From assembly GCA_024195585.1 (NCBI GenBank), contig SWBL01000002.1:310001-374000 (forward strand): a stretch of DNA of 64,000 bases. Direction: 5' to 3'. Under the pieces are notes generated by a model. The model saw nothing but the letters and a program-made list of their open reading frames with translations. It was not told the origin of the DNA and did no database searches. Made by a program: the position numbers and the translations under genes. Shown piece by piece: positions 19,373-30,801 of the stretch. The DNA is from Aureobasidium sp. EXF-3400 (lineage: Eukaryota; Ascomycota; Dothideomycetes; Dothideales; Saccotheciaceae). Position 1 is the first letter of the stretch. Every line of letters begins with the position of its first letter.

Positions 19373-22300
19373 TTACACCTTCAAAGCACCTTTACTCCAC
19401 ACCTCCACCCTCCCCCCATCAATCCCATCCTGCACCTTCCTCCTCAAAACCTCCAACGTAACTTTCTCCACATCCCCCACCTTCTCTCTCATCTCCAACC
19501 AAGCCAACACCCCTGTCCTCGTAACCAAACTCGTTGCGCCACCCACAGCAGCAACCCTATACACCACCTTAAGCACTCCCTCTTTAACATTCTTCGGCGC
19601 CGATGGAGATGCAAACAGATCCAAAACTTTTTCCATACAGTTGCGGGAGAGTAAGAGAGATACGTCGGTGAGGGTTCTGGTGGCGGTGCAGAAGAAATCC
19701 AACACCCAAGAGACTTCGGCCCAGTGTTTGTCATCTTCGTCAGGGGTTTCGAGGAGGGTTTTGTCGATCCAGTGGTTTGGTAACTTAGGGATGTTCCAGA
19801 TGGGTCCTTTGTTGAGATACTTATTAATCTTGGGATACATGAAGTGAGTAGGGTCTTGAAGGATTGCCAACGCTTGAGTAGCAAATACAGAAGCCATATA
19901 AGGCAATGGTTGCTCAGAAAGCGGTGTCGGCGCCATTTCGTTAACGGTCTCAGAGAGTTCGCCGAGCAAGAGGTAGATTTGGTCTTTATCCTCGTTTGTT
20001 GATTCTTTGACTTTGAGCATGAGTTTGCGAATGGAGGCGTGGGCTTGGAGGCGCACGGAGGAGTCTTGGGATGAGAGACAGAGGATGAGGCTATCGATGT
20101 CGCCGTTCTCGAGGGATTCGTCCAGGTCTTTTTGTTGCCAGCGGCTTAGTTCGGGGTGGTTTTGTTTTTCGACGGGAGGTTCTGAGAATGCGAGGGGTTG
20201 TCTGGTCGATTTCTTGTCGGAAGAGGATGCAGGGCCAGTGGTCTTGTCGTCGTTGGATTGTCTGCGGTATGTGATTGAATTCAACAGAGGTTCGAGCTCG
20301 ATAGATGACGCAACAGGCAAGTCTGTGACTCTCTGTCTGATAAGCTGCAACAGCTCAACATCTTCTTGCATCACCTTGAGCAACTCCAAGAAGCGAGAGA
20401 ACCACATCAACACGTTCGTGCGATCTGCATTTGGCAGTTTCGACGTGAAGGGTATTTGTTCCAAGCAGACCATGACCAGCACACTGAGAATCTTGCCATG
20501 GTTGGAGCCACCAGCCAATTCATCAACATCATCCAGATACTTGATTGGCTTTCTGACAAGGCGACCAAGACAATCATCGATAAAGGTATAGAGAGCCTCA
20601 GTCGGTTTCCACTCCCCATCGTCCGCAAGACTGGCAATCAAAGCATTCACAGACGGCTCATCAGTCTGCTGTTGCAGAATACTATGCTCATCAATAACCG
20701 ACTGCAGCAAATTGATAAACTCAGATCCGGTAGACTGATCCACAGGAGTCTGTGCGCTCAAACGGAGCAGAGTGGTGAAAGGAGAAAACTTGAGCGAACC
20801 CTGTTTATGCCACCAACGCATACCAGCAGAGCATTGAGCAATGACAAGCAAATGCTGCAGCTCCAACAGACGGAAAGCGTAGTTTTCACTGTCGGACGTC
20901 ACAGTCTCGACTCTCGACATGGCAACAGTCAATGCTTGAGAGACATCGAATTTCTCCTCCAGAGCAGCTTGTGGGGTAACCTGGTAGTACATGCGGAGCA
21001 ATCTCGAGATGGCTTCCTTTTGCAAAATGTTATCATCAGAGACCTTGCGGAAGGCAGCAATGACGTCCTTGACTGGAGGACATCTTGAACAGAACTCTGC
21101 AATCAATCTGATTGATCCTTCTTTCCAGAGAGGGTTGCCCTCGGCAGCTGCGACGTTGAATGCTTGCAAGACCTTTTGCAATTTTTGGAATGCGACAACC
21201 AGAATGCGAACAGCGAAAAGAGTAATGAGGTCGGAAGACTGGTTCAATGACTTGGTCAGAATCCTTTGGGTGAGAGGCAGGGGCAGGATGTTCTCAATGG
21301 CAATTGAGACTGGAGGCGGACAGCTTGGGTAGTGATCCTGAGCGCCAAAGTACTTGGGAAAAGAAACCTGGACGGAGGAGAAGAGGAAAGATGCATATCC
21401 AATCCAAGTGTTGGTAAGCTTGGGCTCGAACGAGAACTTCTCTCCTCTTGCAAAGTAGTAGTCTGCGACGATTTCGGGTGCGGCTGCGAAGATTGATAGT
21501 AGAATATCTCTTTCCTCCTCGCTTGCGTACGGCTTCAAGGTCTGCGAGAAGCCCGAAAGAATAGTGTTTCGCACGGTAACCTGACCCTGGAACTTGTTGT
21601 ACCAGTCGACAGAGTCAAGACCAAGATCCAGCGCGAGATCCGTTTCAATATCATCGTTCTGGTCCCTGGTGTGGCGTTCACTTCCAGGAGGGTACCAGCC
21701 GCTGGGACGGAGAAGACCAAGAGAAGGTGTGGTGCTGACAAGTTTGAGGAATGATATCGTTGCATTCTTGCCACGAATCAGGGTGGAGTCATCGCCTGTA
21801 GGGCTTTCGGTGGCGGCGAAGGTACGAAGAGCAGCAAGTACACCCGCTAAAGAGCGCTCGCTGATGGTCTGAGTCTTTGTTGCGCGAGGGATAGTCTCAT
21901 CACGCAGGATAGCAGTCTCGAGTGTCTTGAATATTTCCTGCAAAGCATCGGCTGAGTCGTCTTTTAGGTGGTCGAACAAGGCCTTTGTGATGTGGCCGTT
22001 CTTGAGAATGTCAATCTTGGCACCTTCTCCCTGGTACTTGAAGTTTGCGAGCAAGTACCGAACAGCATTTGATCGAACCGAAGGACCAGAACCACTCTTG
22101 ATTAGACAGAGGTTGCGAGCGACAATCTTTGTTTCGAAGGTAAAGTCGCGTTTTGCATAAACCTGCTTGGCCATGAGACCAGCATCAAAAGAGACCATCT
22201 CGGTAAGGATACGCAGAGAGGGAGAGATGACGTGTTCCTTGTGTTTGGGAGCAGAGACACTTCTCGAGATGAGCTTGAGCTGGGCATGGTTGAGAAGAGT

Positions 22301-22753
22301 CTTGACGAGAAGAATTCCATATTCGCGGGATTCGATGAGAGTGGAAATGGTCTTCAACAACAGAGCCAAGATTGAAGCGACGGACGTGGCCAGGTAGTCA
22401 TTGTTGGTCTGACTTGCGAAGCTCCATGCTTGCATGAAATCGGGAAGAAATTCAGCATCCTTGTCACGAGCGGCCTTTAATTTGGCGGCATCCAGGTAGT
22501 CATTAAGGATGTTGATCTTGGCAGGACGATTAGGCTCATCGGTTTGATAGAGGATAAGTTCCAGAAATTGTTTGAAAGATTGGATACCATTCCTCAGATC
22601 CTGGACGGCATCTTGGCTGAATGAAAGAAGTTCCTGAAGCTGACGGGCGGAGAAAATATCGATGGCGGGGATCACAGCGACCGGGGGTTGTGTTTTCGGA
22701 CGCTTGTTGTCTCTCACTGGACGGTCGTCTGACTCGGCGAATCTTTTTGACAT
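19373..22753 (-). CDS. URB1: Nucleolar pre-ribosomal-associated protein URB1/Npa1
   Basis: The single exon encodes 1126 residues starting with a basic, nuclear-localisation-like segment (MSKRFAESDDRPVRDNKRPK). The body is an extended helical-repeat protein. Features typical of the Npa1/Urb1 N-terminal domain include QLQELLSFSQDAVQDLRNGI, NDYLDAAKLKAARDK and SPSLRILTEMVSFDAGLMAK, followed by QVYAKRDFTFETKIVARNL. The length is right for fungal homologues. The yeast protein acts in early 60S subunit assembly with Dbp6, Npa2/Urb2, Nop8 and Rsa3. The start codon is the first in the frame and lies 377 nt from the divergent PP4 start. I see nothing broken. Confidence 0.88.
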   Translation of the reverse strand: MSKRFAESDDRPVRDNKRPKTQPPVAVIPAIDIFSARQLQELLSFSQDAVQDLRNGIQSFKQFLELILYQTDEPNRPAKINILNDYLDAAKLKAARDKDAEFLPDFMQAWSFASQTNNDYLATSVASILALLLKTISTLIESREYGILLVKTLLNHAQLKLISRSVSAPKHKEHVISPSLRILTEMVSFDAGLMAKQVYAKRDFTFETKIVARNLCLIKSGSGPSVRSNAVRYLLANFKYQGEGAKIDILKNGHITKALFDHLKDDSADALQEIFKTLETAILRDETIPRATKTQTISERSLAGVLAALRTFAATESPTGDDSTLIRGKNATISFLKLVSTTPSLGLLRPSGWYPPGSERHTRDQNDDIETDLALDLGLDSVDWYNKFQGQVTVRNTILSGFSQTLKPYASEEERDILLSIFAAAPEIVADYYFARGEKFSFEPKLTNTWIGYASFLFSSVQVSFPKYFGAQDHYPSCPPPVSIAIENILPLPLTQRILTKSLNQSSDLITLFAVRILVVAFQKLQKVLQAFNVAAAEGNPLWKEGSIRLIAEFCSRCPPVKDVIAAFRKVSDDNILQKEAISRLLRMYYQVTPQAALEEKFDVSQALTVAMSRVETVTSDSENYAFRLLELQHLLVIAQCSAGMRWWHKQGSLKFSPFTTLLRLSAQTPVDQSTGSEFINLLQSVIDEHSILQQQTDEPSVNALIASLADDGEWKPTEALYTFIDDCLGRLVRKPIKYLDDVDELAGGSNHGKILSVLVMVCLEQIPFTSKLPNADRTNVLMWFSRFLELLKVMQEDVELLQLIRQRVTDLPVASSIELEPLLNSITYRRQSNDDKTTGPASSSDKKSTRQPLAFSEPPVEKQNHPELSRWQQKDLDESLENGDIDSLILCLSSQDSSVRLQAHASIRKLMLKVKESTNEDKDQIYLLLGELSETVNEMAPTPLSEQPLPYMASVFATQALAILQDPTHFMYPKINKYLNKGPIWNIPKLPNHWIDKTLLETPDEDDKHWAEVSWVLDFFCTATRTLTDVSLLLSRNCMEKVLDLFASPSAPKNVKEGVLKVVYRVAAVGGATSLVTRTGVLAWLEMREKVGDVEKVTLEVLRRKVQDGIDGGRVEVWSKGALKV

Positions 22754-23130
22754 GATATAATGTTTGGTGGTAATCTAGACCTGCAGAGGAAGCAGAAAAG
22801 AAGGATATGGCTCTGCAACAAAGTCTTGGCATCAGATTGACGAAGTTTTTAGGGTTTGGCTGGTCGGTCGGGAGCAGCCGACGATTGGAACGGGCTCGGC
22901 GGAGCTGAGGAAGCTCGGACATTTGGATATCTGGAGAGGCCGAGAGGCGTCAAGTTTTGGCCTCGGTGCCATCGCGTTTCTTTCGTGTATATTGATCTGA
23001 CCGAGTCGCTGAACGAGCATACGCTCTTGTTTCGTGACGACAAAAGCGACCTTTTCTTATTCCCGGCCGTCAGCAGCACCCTCACGTCTCGCCGATTGTT
23101 AGCGCACGCGACACGCGACAGGATCCTGGA
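22754..23130. promoter_or_regulatory. Bidirectional promoter, URB1 and PP4 catalytic subunit
   Basis: A 377-nt gap lies between the divergent start codons of two housekeeping genes. No TATA box stands out and it contains no credible gene. A shared promoter is inferred from position only. Confidence 0.45.
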
Positions 23131-24476
23131 ATGAGCGATCTAGACAAGGCGATTGCGCAGTTGCGCTCATGTCGACCTATCCCCGAGTCGCAAGTTCGCG
23201 AGCTCTGCTACAAGGCCAGAGAGTTGTTGATTGAAGAGGGAAACGTCATTACTGTAAACGCCCCAGTCACGGTAAGTTCTAGTCTGATCCTCTTCCACCA
23301 TCTTGCTCAATCCTGACGACCTCAGATATGTGGCGACATCCACGGGCAGTTCCATGACCTGATGGAGCTCTTCCGTGTCGGTGGTCCAGTTCCTGATACC
23401 AACTACCTCTTCATGGGTACGCTTCCCTCCTCACTCTCCGCTCCTGCCATAACTCACATCCTCCAGGTGACTTTGTCGACCGCGGCTTCTACTCTCTCGA
23501 ATCCTTCCTCCTCCTTCTCTGCCTCAAAGTCCGCTATCCCGATCGCATCACCCTAATCCGCGGAAACCACGAATCGAGACAAATCACAACCGTCTACGGC
23601 TTTTACGACGAATGTCTACGCAAATACGGCAGCGCAAACGTCTGGCGGTATTGCTGCGAGGTCTTTGACTACCTCGCTCTAGGAGCTCTGATCCTCGGCG
23701 CCGCAAACGAACTTGGTCCCACCTCTGCCGAACTCCCAAACGACCCACAACAACCCTTCCCCGAGTCTCTCGAAGACGTCGAAATCGAAATCATAAACTC
23801 GCACAACCAAGTCATGAACCGCTTCCCTCGCCCGAAACCCTCTACCGAATCCTCCGCTCCCAACAGCCCTTCAAATACCGGCCCTGCAGGCACAGGCGCA
23901 ACTTCATCAAGTTCTGGATCCGCTTCAAATCCAGGAGGCGCCGTGCTGTGTGTCCACGGTGGTCTAAGTCCCCTGATAGACAGCATTGATAAGATCAGAC
24001 TGATCGACCGAAAGCAAGAGGTACCCCACGAAGGCGCTATGTGTGACCTTCTATGGTCAGACCCAGACGACATCGATGGCTGGGGTCTCTCACCACGCGG
24101 TGCCGGTTTCCTCTTTGGCGCCGACATCGTCAAGCACTTCAACCACAAAAACGACCTCAGTCTAATAGCCAGAGCACATCAACTTGTCATGGAAGGTTTC
24201 AAAGAAATGTTCGACAATACAATCGTCACTGTCTGGAGTGCTCCAAATTACTGCTACCGATGTGGCAATGTCGCCGCAATCCTCGAGTTGTCTGAAGATG
24301 GAGCCAATGGCGGATACACGCCACGCAGCAATGGAGAAATAGAACGATCACCGGGTCTTGTCACTGATATGGTGCTCAAGCAAGGTCCAGGCAGAAGATA
24401 TCGTGTCTTTGAGGCAGCGCCACAGGACTCGAGGGGAATGCCCGCAAAAAAGCCAGTCGCTGATTACTTCTTGTAA
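23131..24476 (+). CDS. Serine/threonine protein phosphatase 4 catalytic subunit
   Basis: Three exons: 23131..23271, 23326..23416 and 23467..24476; introns are 54 and 50 nt. They total 1242 nt, giving 413 residues. PPP-family metal and catalytic motifs are all present: [35 protein letters not shown] and [11 protein letters not shown], with the methylated tail PVADYFL. Sequence between motifs ([53 protein letters not shown]) favours PP4 (yeast Pph3) over PP2A, PP6 or Ppg1. It would act in DNA-damage recovery with Psy2/Psy4-type subunits. It is about 100 residues longer than animal PP4c (near 307). Most of the extra is a Pro/Ser/Gly-rich insert of ~85 residues just before the VHGG motif (about residues 195-275), with a second insert near the C-terminus. 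Confidence 0.92.
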
Positions 24477-26198
24477 GATTATCAAGAGAAGGACATAACT
24501 CACTCACGATTCGCTTCCTTTCATCCACAGCATTGGCATTGACATTGGCATTTTCCATCCTTCGTTCGGCGTAGGCGCAAGAACAACAACAGACACGAAT
24601 AGCTTTAACGGTAGATACCCCCTGACATACACAAACGAAACGTACATTCTTTTCATCTTTGCTTCCTTCCGATACTCATGCCTAAATCAAGAGTCATCGT
24701 GTACTGTATATAGATAGTGCAAGCATGAAGGAGCGCACGAGGAAGCCCTCGTTGTGTCAACTACATAATATCTCTCTGCCTCGTCGAAGAATGGGTTTGA
24801 TGTCTTCCTCATCAATCACTGTCGCCTTTCAGGAGGACTCAAAAGTTCAAGGGGGGTGTACGAGAATTTCGCTTTGCAAGATCCACACGATCCAGGTTCT
24901 CGAGAGTTGTGCTGATGCCGTTCCAGTCTCTTCATCTACGATAAAGCTCTGAGTCGTGCTTGCCTCCGTTATCTTCACTACCACTCTGACATTTCATCTC
25001 TAGACTTACTTACTGAACAGGATTGGGTGCATATGAGGTGATCTCTTTCAACGTTACATTCTCAAGCTTGACTTTCGGAACTGATATGGAATCTAGGAGC
25101 GGCTTTTGACTATCTGGCGCAAAACTAGAGCTATATGGATAGCAATAGCAATATCCAATAGTACATTTCTTCTTTCAAAGATTCGTCCGGTGTCTGAGTT
25201 GCTTTCTGAAAGGACTGTGGCGATTCGCATTCCGATGTGAAATCTTGTAGCTCTGGAGGTGTATGATAGTGTTTTCAAGGTCTCAATTTGTAATGGTTAT
25301 TCTAAGTTTCATTCTCATTTTGTAATGGTTGTTCTGAGTTTCATGACGGACGTCCAGGGAAAAGCCGTCGAGGTTGATGAATTTCTGCAGACAGGCAAGC
25401 AGAGGACTCTGAGGATGAATATGACACGAATTTGACCATAATCATGCGAATGGCAACATCAGGAGTGTTACGCTCCGGTCACCGGCATGGACCTGGCAAC
25501 AGGTCATCGATGAGCCTGGATATTCGTATGTGACGAGATAGCATCAGAGCAGCTGCTGTAACATCCCTGGAAGAAGATTTACGAGAGATTTGCATGGATA
25601 TTGGGAGCATGAAAGCTTACGGTTGAAGGCTACGAAAATATTGACTTTGATGTTTTCCATGTTATAATATGCAAGGTAGAAGATTGGGCGAATCTGACGC
25701 TCGCGATACAACGTGAAGCAGTCTCAAGGTGATGAAGATGTACGGTGCTGTTCAAACTAGAGGCTTGTTTAGGGAAAGCCGGCAAGGCGAGTTGGTCTAT
25801 ACAGACAAATCTCGTCACTAGAATGTGAGAAGGCAACTATGAGCATGCACCAACGGGTGTTTGCTCATGGAAGCACTTCTAACCCGGTCGTTATTGGTAG
25901 GCTTTGACGCTCCATCACTCACTTTGTGTTCATAGACCATATAGTTCTGTACCACATGTACCACAGTAAGCGTGTCACTCACCTGTTGCTGCAAAAAGCG
26001 TCCGGACCCGGCAGTAAACCTTGTTTGCCATGCGAACGCCTGTCCTACCCCGATGTAACCTGCCATAAACCACAGTCGTACGCGATACAGGTTACCTCTC
26101 TGTTCTGTTAAAATAACGAGCTGCAGCAAACCCCTGTTATCTTTGCATTTTCGCCATGCAGCGGATCCAGAGATTCCTTACCAAGAGTTGACTCAGAT
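24477..26198. other. Long intergenic region
   Basis: About 1.7 kb in which I find no supported gene. Open frames are short, without domains or paired splice sites, and no tRNA or clear repeat is present. Confidence 0.5.
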
Positions 26199-26789
26199 AT
26201 GCCAGATCCTCGAAACATCAATGCGTGGATGGGGCATTGCGGTGGTACAGATCCATACTGTCAACAAGGCTGTTCGCCGGTCTGCGCCAATTACACTTAC
26301 ATGACCGGCATCGAGACTCCCAGTGTATGCAAAGATCCATCCGCAGATACCCTCGTCGGAAAATTCGGGAGTAGAGGGGGAAACCAACCTCGAGTGGGAC
26401 AAAGAGCCGTCCAGGAAGCCATGCGAAAGGTACAAGAGGGACATGCTCAGACCAGAACACAGGGTATCCTGCCACAGCATCAGGCACAGTTCGACGGGCG
26501 TACACCTACCACTTTAGAGACGATGGGAATGGCGAATACCGGCACCATCGCCTCGACATCATCGGTAGACGCTGCCAGTGACGAAAAGCAGTCTTTGAAC
26601 AGTGTCAAATCGACCCAGCGAGTTGTATCGTACTCAGCACCACATACTGCGCCAGAAGCTGTAGTGGAAGACGAAGACGACGATGCAGAATGCGAACCCG
26701 AGGAACTGCAGAGACATCGTCGGACGGGAGTGCCGAGGAGACCGCCGGGTCCGGTGCAGCGACGTGGGTCTTGGGAACCCCCGACTTGA
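26199..26789 (+). CDS. Hypothetical protein with Cys-rich N-terminus
   Basis: A 196-residue open frame. Residues 13-45 are Cys-rich (GHCGGTDPYCQQGCSPVC..YTYMTG..VCKD), which faintly recalls part of a CBM18 chitin-binding motif, where a W/YCG..xYCGxGC pattern is expected. There is no signal peptide at this start, and the first part of such a domain is absent. Residues 50-196 are low-complexity, with an acidic run (VVEDEDDDAECEPEE) and a Pro/Arg-rich end. It may be the 3' exon of a decayed or mis-modelled secreted protein, a real unknown gene, or chance. I could not find a convincing upstream exon encoding a secretion signal. Confidence 0.3.
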   Translation: MPDPRNINAWMGHCGGTDPYCQQGCSPVCANYTYMTGIETPSVCKDPSADTLVGKFGSRGGNQPRVGQRAVQEAMRKVQEGHAQTRTQGILPQHQAQFDGRTPTTLETMGMANTGTIASTSSVDAASDEKQSLNSVKSTQRVVSYSAPHTAPEAVVEDEDDDAECEPEELQRHRRTGVPRRPPGPVQRRGSWEPPT

Positions 26790-29362
26790 CAGCGTGCGCA
26801 TTTGGCCGCTCTCTGTCTGTCATTGTCGTCTTAGCCAAGGCCCAAAGATCTGTCAGACAATGTTCTATGCTTTGTTTCTGCTGGATGTAGAATCTGTTTG
26901 ATCACCGGATTTGATGCTGTCAAGGAATGTTCGAATCTTCGATGGGATGTCGAGCTGATACTTGATCCAAGTTTGAGAAAGAGTCATGCGACAGTCTGTT
27001 CTCTAGCTTTGACAATGCTTGTGCGATTCGCGATGTTCGGTGGTTCGATGGAGTTGTCGATCCAGGCTATTGCAGTTTTGTGGGGACCCAGTACAGCTAC
27101 CGCAACTACTGAGGACTAGTATCAGGCACAGGTTTTCTAGTAGCGAAGTAGCATGTCGTGTTTCCGGAAGACGCGCTCCTCGTCTGTTGAGGGAAGTTTC
27201 GAAATGTCGGTGAGGTGTGACATTCCGGCTGAATGACATGTATCGGCACTGGGGAAGGCTTTGTTTGTTGATCTCCCATGCTGTAGCAACACACAAGTCG
27301 TACAATAAAGAGTCAGCTCAGATCTTCAGGAGTTGACTTTCGAATCGAACGAAATAAACTTGAGCACCAAGAAGCCGAACCAAAGAATGCGAGCCAATGG
27401 CCAAGGTACCGTACCCCGACTACACTTCCTGATGACCAGTTGACTCGAAAGGAGATGAGATCCTGTCGTCAAGCACACACCCCGCTAAAGCGTACCAGTC
27501 GCAAGACATGTCAGGATGGTTTGACGTGATGTTGTGACCGAGCTTGTACCCCATACGCAATACAGAACCACCATCGAAGACAGGTTCAGGTGGTCGTCTG
27601 GGAGTTCCTGACGCCTAAACAGCTTCGCTCGGACCTCGGATCAGGCTTTCCATTCTCCTAGACCACAAGATGGCGTTGCGGAAATTGTATGATGCGCCTT
27701 CTAGAAGGAAGTTATGGCTTTCCTATTCTCCGGGATCCCCGTGAGATAATTCTCCGGATTGGAAAGGGGGCACGGTGGAGGAAATGGAAAAGGAGCATTG
27801 ATACTTTGGTTGCGAATCAGTTGATCGCGCAACGTTCTTGGTCATGTGTTGAAGTACGCTTGGATCTTCGGTTTGTTTTGGGTTTGGTTGTCCCAGTCGA
27901 CTTCCATCGATCATCGTAAGTCAGAGCTGTCTGTCCAGAGAAGTCACATACCGAGATCTTGTTTCAGTTTCTGCTTACGACTGGTGATTGTATTGGCAAT
28001 CGTGCAAGGCTGAGGTGACTTGTCTGCAAGGCGCGGCCCATGTGAACAACCGAGGCCACCGTTCGCAACGGCGAATCAGTAGATTCTTATCCCGAGATCC
28101 CTATCACGGTTGTCAACAGTCAACCGTCCTGACCACGAGACTTCCGGCTCCTCGCAGCAACCGACTCGTGGGAAACATTCCAGGCCAATCGCCTACAGAA
28201 ATGCGAATATTCTCCGCAGCATCCATGATGTTAATAGACCTGTATAAGAGGCGGTCAGGAGAAGAAAGGTACAAGCACATTCGAGGGGTAGCTTCCAACG
28301 GTGAGTGGAGTGTGGCAGAGTATGTACACGTCTTCAAGTACGAGTATTTGTCGCAAAGTCGCTGCCTCATGAGACTCGCCTCGCACTCGGAGGTCGGAAG
28401 CATTCGACTATTGTCTCTCCGTTGTCGCAAAGGTAAACTGTCTCGCGACCGGAGTCACGGAGTGGCGGATGCGAACACGTTCGGGTCGTGATGCCGTTGT
28501 TGCTCTTTCTAATACTCACCCTGAGCGAGTACGGTTGGTGCACACGTCGCATGACCAAGCAGAAATTGTAGAGGATGCAAGTCACCTCTTGCACGGATGG
28601 CGGAAGTGACGAAGAAGTGACCGTGGATGCGAATGGCGCCTGCCTGATGCAATGGAACAGGGGGAACTCTTTCCCCCGCTCTACGAATGCTTTGTTTTCT
28701 TTCGATGTGCATGCACGAAGTAGAGTACTTTTTGAATTGAACATCGAGCCGTAAAAAGTAGGTGCGTGTCTATTGGAAGATCGGCAAGAAAATGTACTCG
28801 AGTCGCAGAGCTAATAGACGACCGTACGTAGAGAATAATCGACCGCGCATCTTGTGCGCGTTCCAACGAGGCTGATACTGTTTGCCAACGTCTGCCATGG
28901 CGGCACTCGGTCTTTCGCAGTCTTCTGCATGACGCATATCTCGAAACGCAGGCTCGCATCGAGAGATGAGACGACATGCCTGCGCTGCGGTGTGCCTGGG
29001 TACGTAAACCTCACAAGTGCAGACCACGACATCATTCGCAGATCTGCTCTTGCGCGCCTCTCCGCGAAGCGACCTGTGTGTGTGGGCCCGACCTCTCGAG
29101 CTAAAGGGCAACGTAGCCGAACTTTAGGCTTTCCAATGGTCCGCCATGACCGTTGTGCCTGCAGGGATGGCTGGACCCTGTAGCGTGCCTCGTGGTACAG
29201 ATGAAATGGTACAAATGACTTGTTGATCCCTCTGTTTCTTTCTCGGATTCTCCTCTGCCTACTCCATACCACACCATTACACCATTCATACCGCAAGAAT
29301 TTCAATCTCGCCGCTCAAACAAATCATCACCAACCAGACTCGCCACCCATCACACAACAAAC
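26790..29362. other. Gene-poor stretch, 2.6 kb
   Basis: No frame here carries a domain, a secretion signal or consistent introns. The longest, 27988-28491 (+) and 28811-29305 (-), have the Arg/Ser/Cys-heavy composition of chance frames. I see no tRNA, satellite or terminal-repeat structure. It may be degraded sequence. Confidence 0.5.
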
Positions 29363-29611
29363 ATGGTTACCTCAAAGTTCACCGAGTTGCTTGACGACTG
29401 CTCGCCACCATCTCTCCCTTCAGCCAATGTCACACTGGAAGATTGCCTTGAACACCGTCAGAGATCTCCTTCATCAAGCAGCAGTTCCAAGGGATCAATT
29501 GAGAGTGTCAAGTTCGCTTCTTCAACACACAGCCCTCCTGCCACACCTACCTCGCCCAGCATCTCAGGATTGATGAGAGCTTTCTCTACTAGAAGGAGAA
29601 ACGCTCCCTGA
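29363..29611 (+). CDS. Small Ser-rich hypothetical protein
   Basis: An 82-residue frame with a good start context (CAAACATGG) after a long C/A-rich, pyrimidine-patched leader like those before other small genes here. The protein begins MVTSKFTELLDDCSPPSLPS and is Ser/Pro/Thr-rich with a poly-Ser run. It ends in a basic stretch (GLMRAFSTRRRNAP). There is no signal peptide or membrane segment. Leader type and composition are the only support. I do not recognise it. Confidence 0.4.
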   Translation: MVTSKFTELLDDCSPPSLPSANVTLEDCLEHRQRSPSSSSSSKGSIESVKFASSTHSPPATPTSPSISGLMRAFSTRRRNAP

Positions 29612-30721
29612 ACAACGCCGTTTGAGGATTCAAGACACAACAACACACTCCTTCGCCGCTCAATCTCCAGCTCTACGACCACACCCAGGAATCTAGATCA
29701 ACAAATCCTATTTTCATACACCAGAAAGGCCACAGCCTCCACCGACAGACAACTCATTGCTATGTTCCAATCAGCCTGATCAGCAGAGCAAGCATCTGAA
29801 CTTTTCTCCAATCTACCGGCTGTGTGAATAGCATCGGGTGGGCCCCCGGATTATGAGTCAGGGTCTAGCAGCTAGACGGATTCTTCCATACTGGCTCGTC
29901 CGCCGCCACTCCGTCTGAACCGAGTCAAGGCCGCGACATGTGTCCATACAGCGCCAACGGTCCAAGACCATCTCGTCAGTGATCGACCGAGAATGGAAAG
30001 CCTCCACTCGAATTCGTCCGGAAGATTTTTTGCGGTGGATCTTTTTCACTCTTCTCTTCAGCTTCTTCGGCGGTTATCCTCGCTGAGACGCCGTTCTCTG
30101 TTCTTTCAAGGCTCAAGATTATCTTTGCATCCGAGCTGGAACATGGGACTTTTTTCACTGTTCTACCTCTCGTTGTACAAACTCGACATCTCTTGACAGT
30201 TGTTAAGGTTTCGAAGCGTGGACACCATTACTTATTTACCATTTAATTAATCAATATATTTTTCTCCTCCATTTTTTCCCTTCATGCATGACGCATTGTC
30301 CAACGAGTCCAGGTCCATAAGGATCTACAACACTGTCGTATTGCATCCACCTTCTCATTTACAATAACATTGTGCGTGACGACGTCGACTCCTCTTCCAC
30401 GATGCCGGTGACATCCTATGTGTTTCAAAGATATGCCAAAAATCGAGGATGAACAGTCCCAACATGAACGAAGCGCTTATTCCATTGGTATTACGGCCGC
30501 ATTGAGATACTTGCTCCACACACCATTGAAGAAATCTTTGCTGCGGTGGCTGCATGAAGCCAAGTGGTTCCGTTCTGTGGTGTTGGCGTTCGGTGTCTCG
30601 TCTCGCACAACAAGCGAGATGGTGGCTTTCACAGGGCGCGCGGTTCTCCACACAATCAAAATTGGGCAAAAATTCAGAGCAAGCCTCAGAGCTGGACCTG
30701 GTCTGGAGCATGTCTACGGGC
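29612..30721. other. Intergenic, AT-rich in its right half
   Basis: No gene is seen. It includes an AT-rich patch near 30240-30265 and short unsupported frames, and ends at the tRNA-Gln terminator. Confidence 0.5.
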
Positions 30722-30725
30722 AAAA
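30722..30725 (-). terminator. Pol III terminator of tRNA-Gln
   Basis: A run of four T on the minus strand starts five bases after the tRNA 3' end, as expected for RNA polymerase III termination. Confidence 0.6.
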
Positions 30726-30729
30726 GAGA

Positions 30730-30801
30730 AGGTCGTACCAGGGATCGAACTTGGATTACCGGAATCAGAATCCGATGTGCTAACCATTACACTATACAAC
30801 C
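30730..30801 (-). tRNA. tRNA-Gln (anticodon CTG)
   Basis: A 72-nt cloverleaf on the minus strand. The acceptor stem pairs GGTTGTA with TACGACC (one G-T wobble). The D arm contains TAGTGTAATGGTTAGCACA. The anticodon stem pairs TCGGA with TCCGG around the loop TTCTGAT, giving anticodon CTG (codon CAG). The T arm has the standard GTTCGATC loop, with one A-C mismatch in its stem. No intron. The T-run terminator is present. Confidence 0.9.

Noticed and set aside
28811..29305. 164-residue minus-strand frame
   Set aside because: Arg-rich and Cys/Trp-scattered, without domain, introns or start context; not accepted as a gene.
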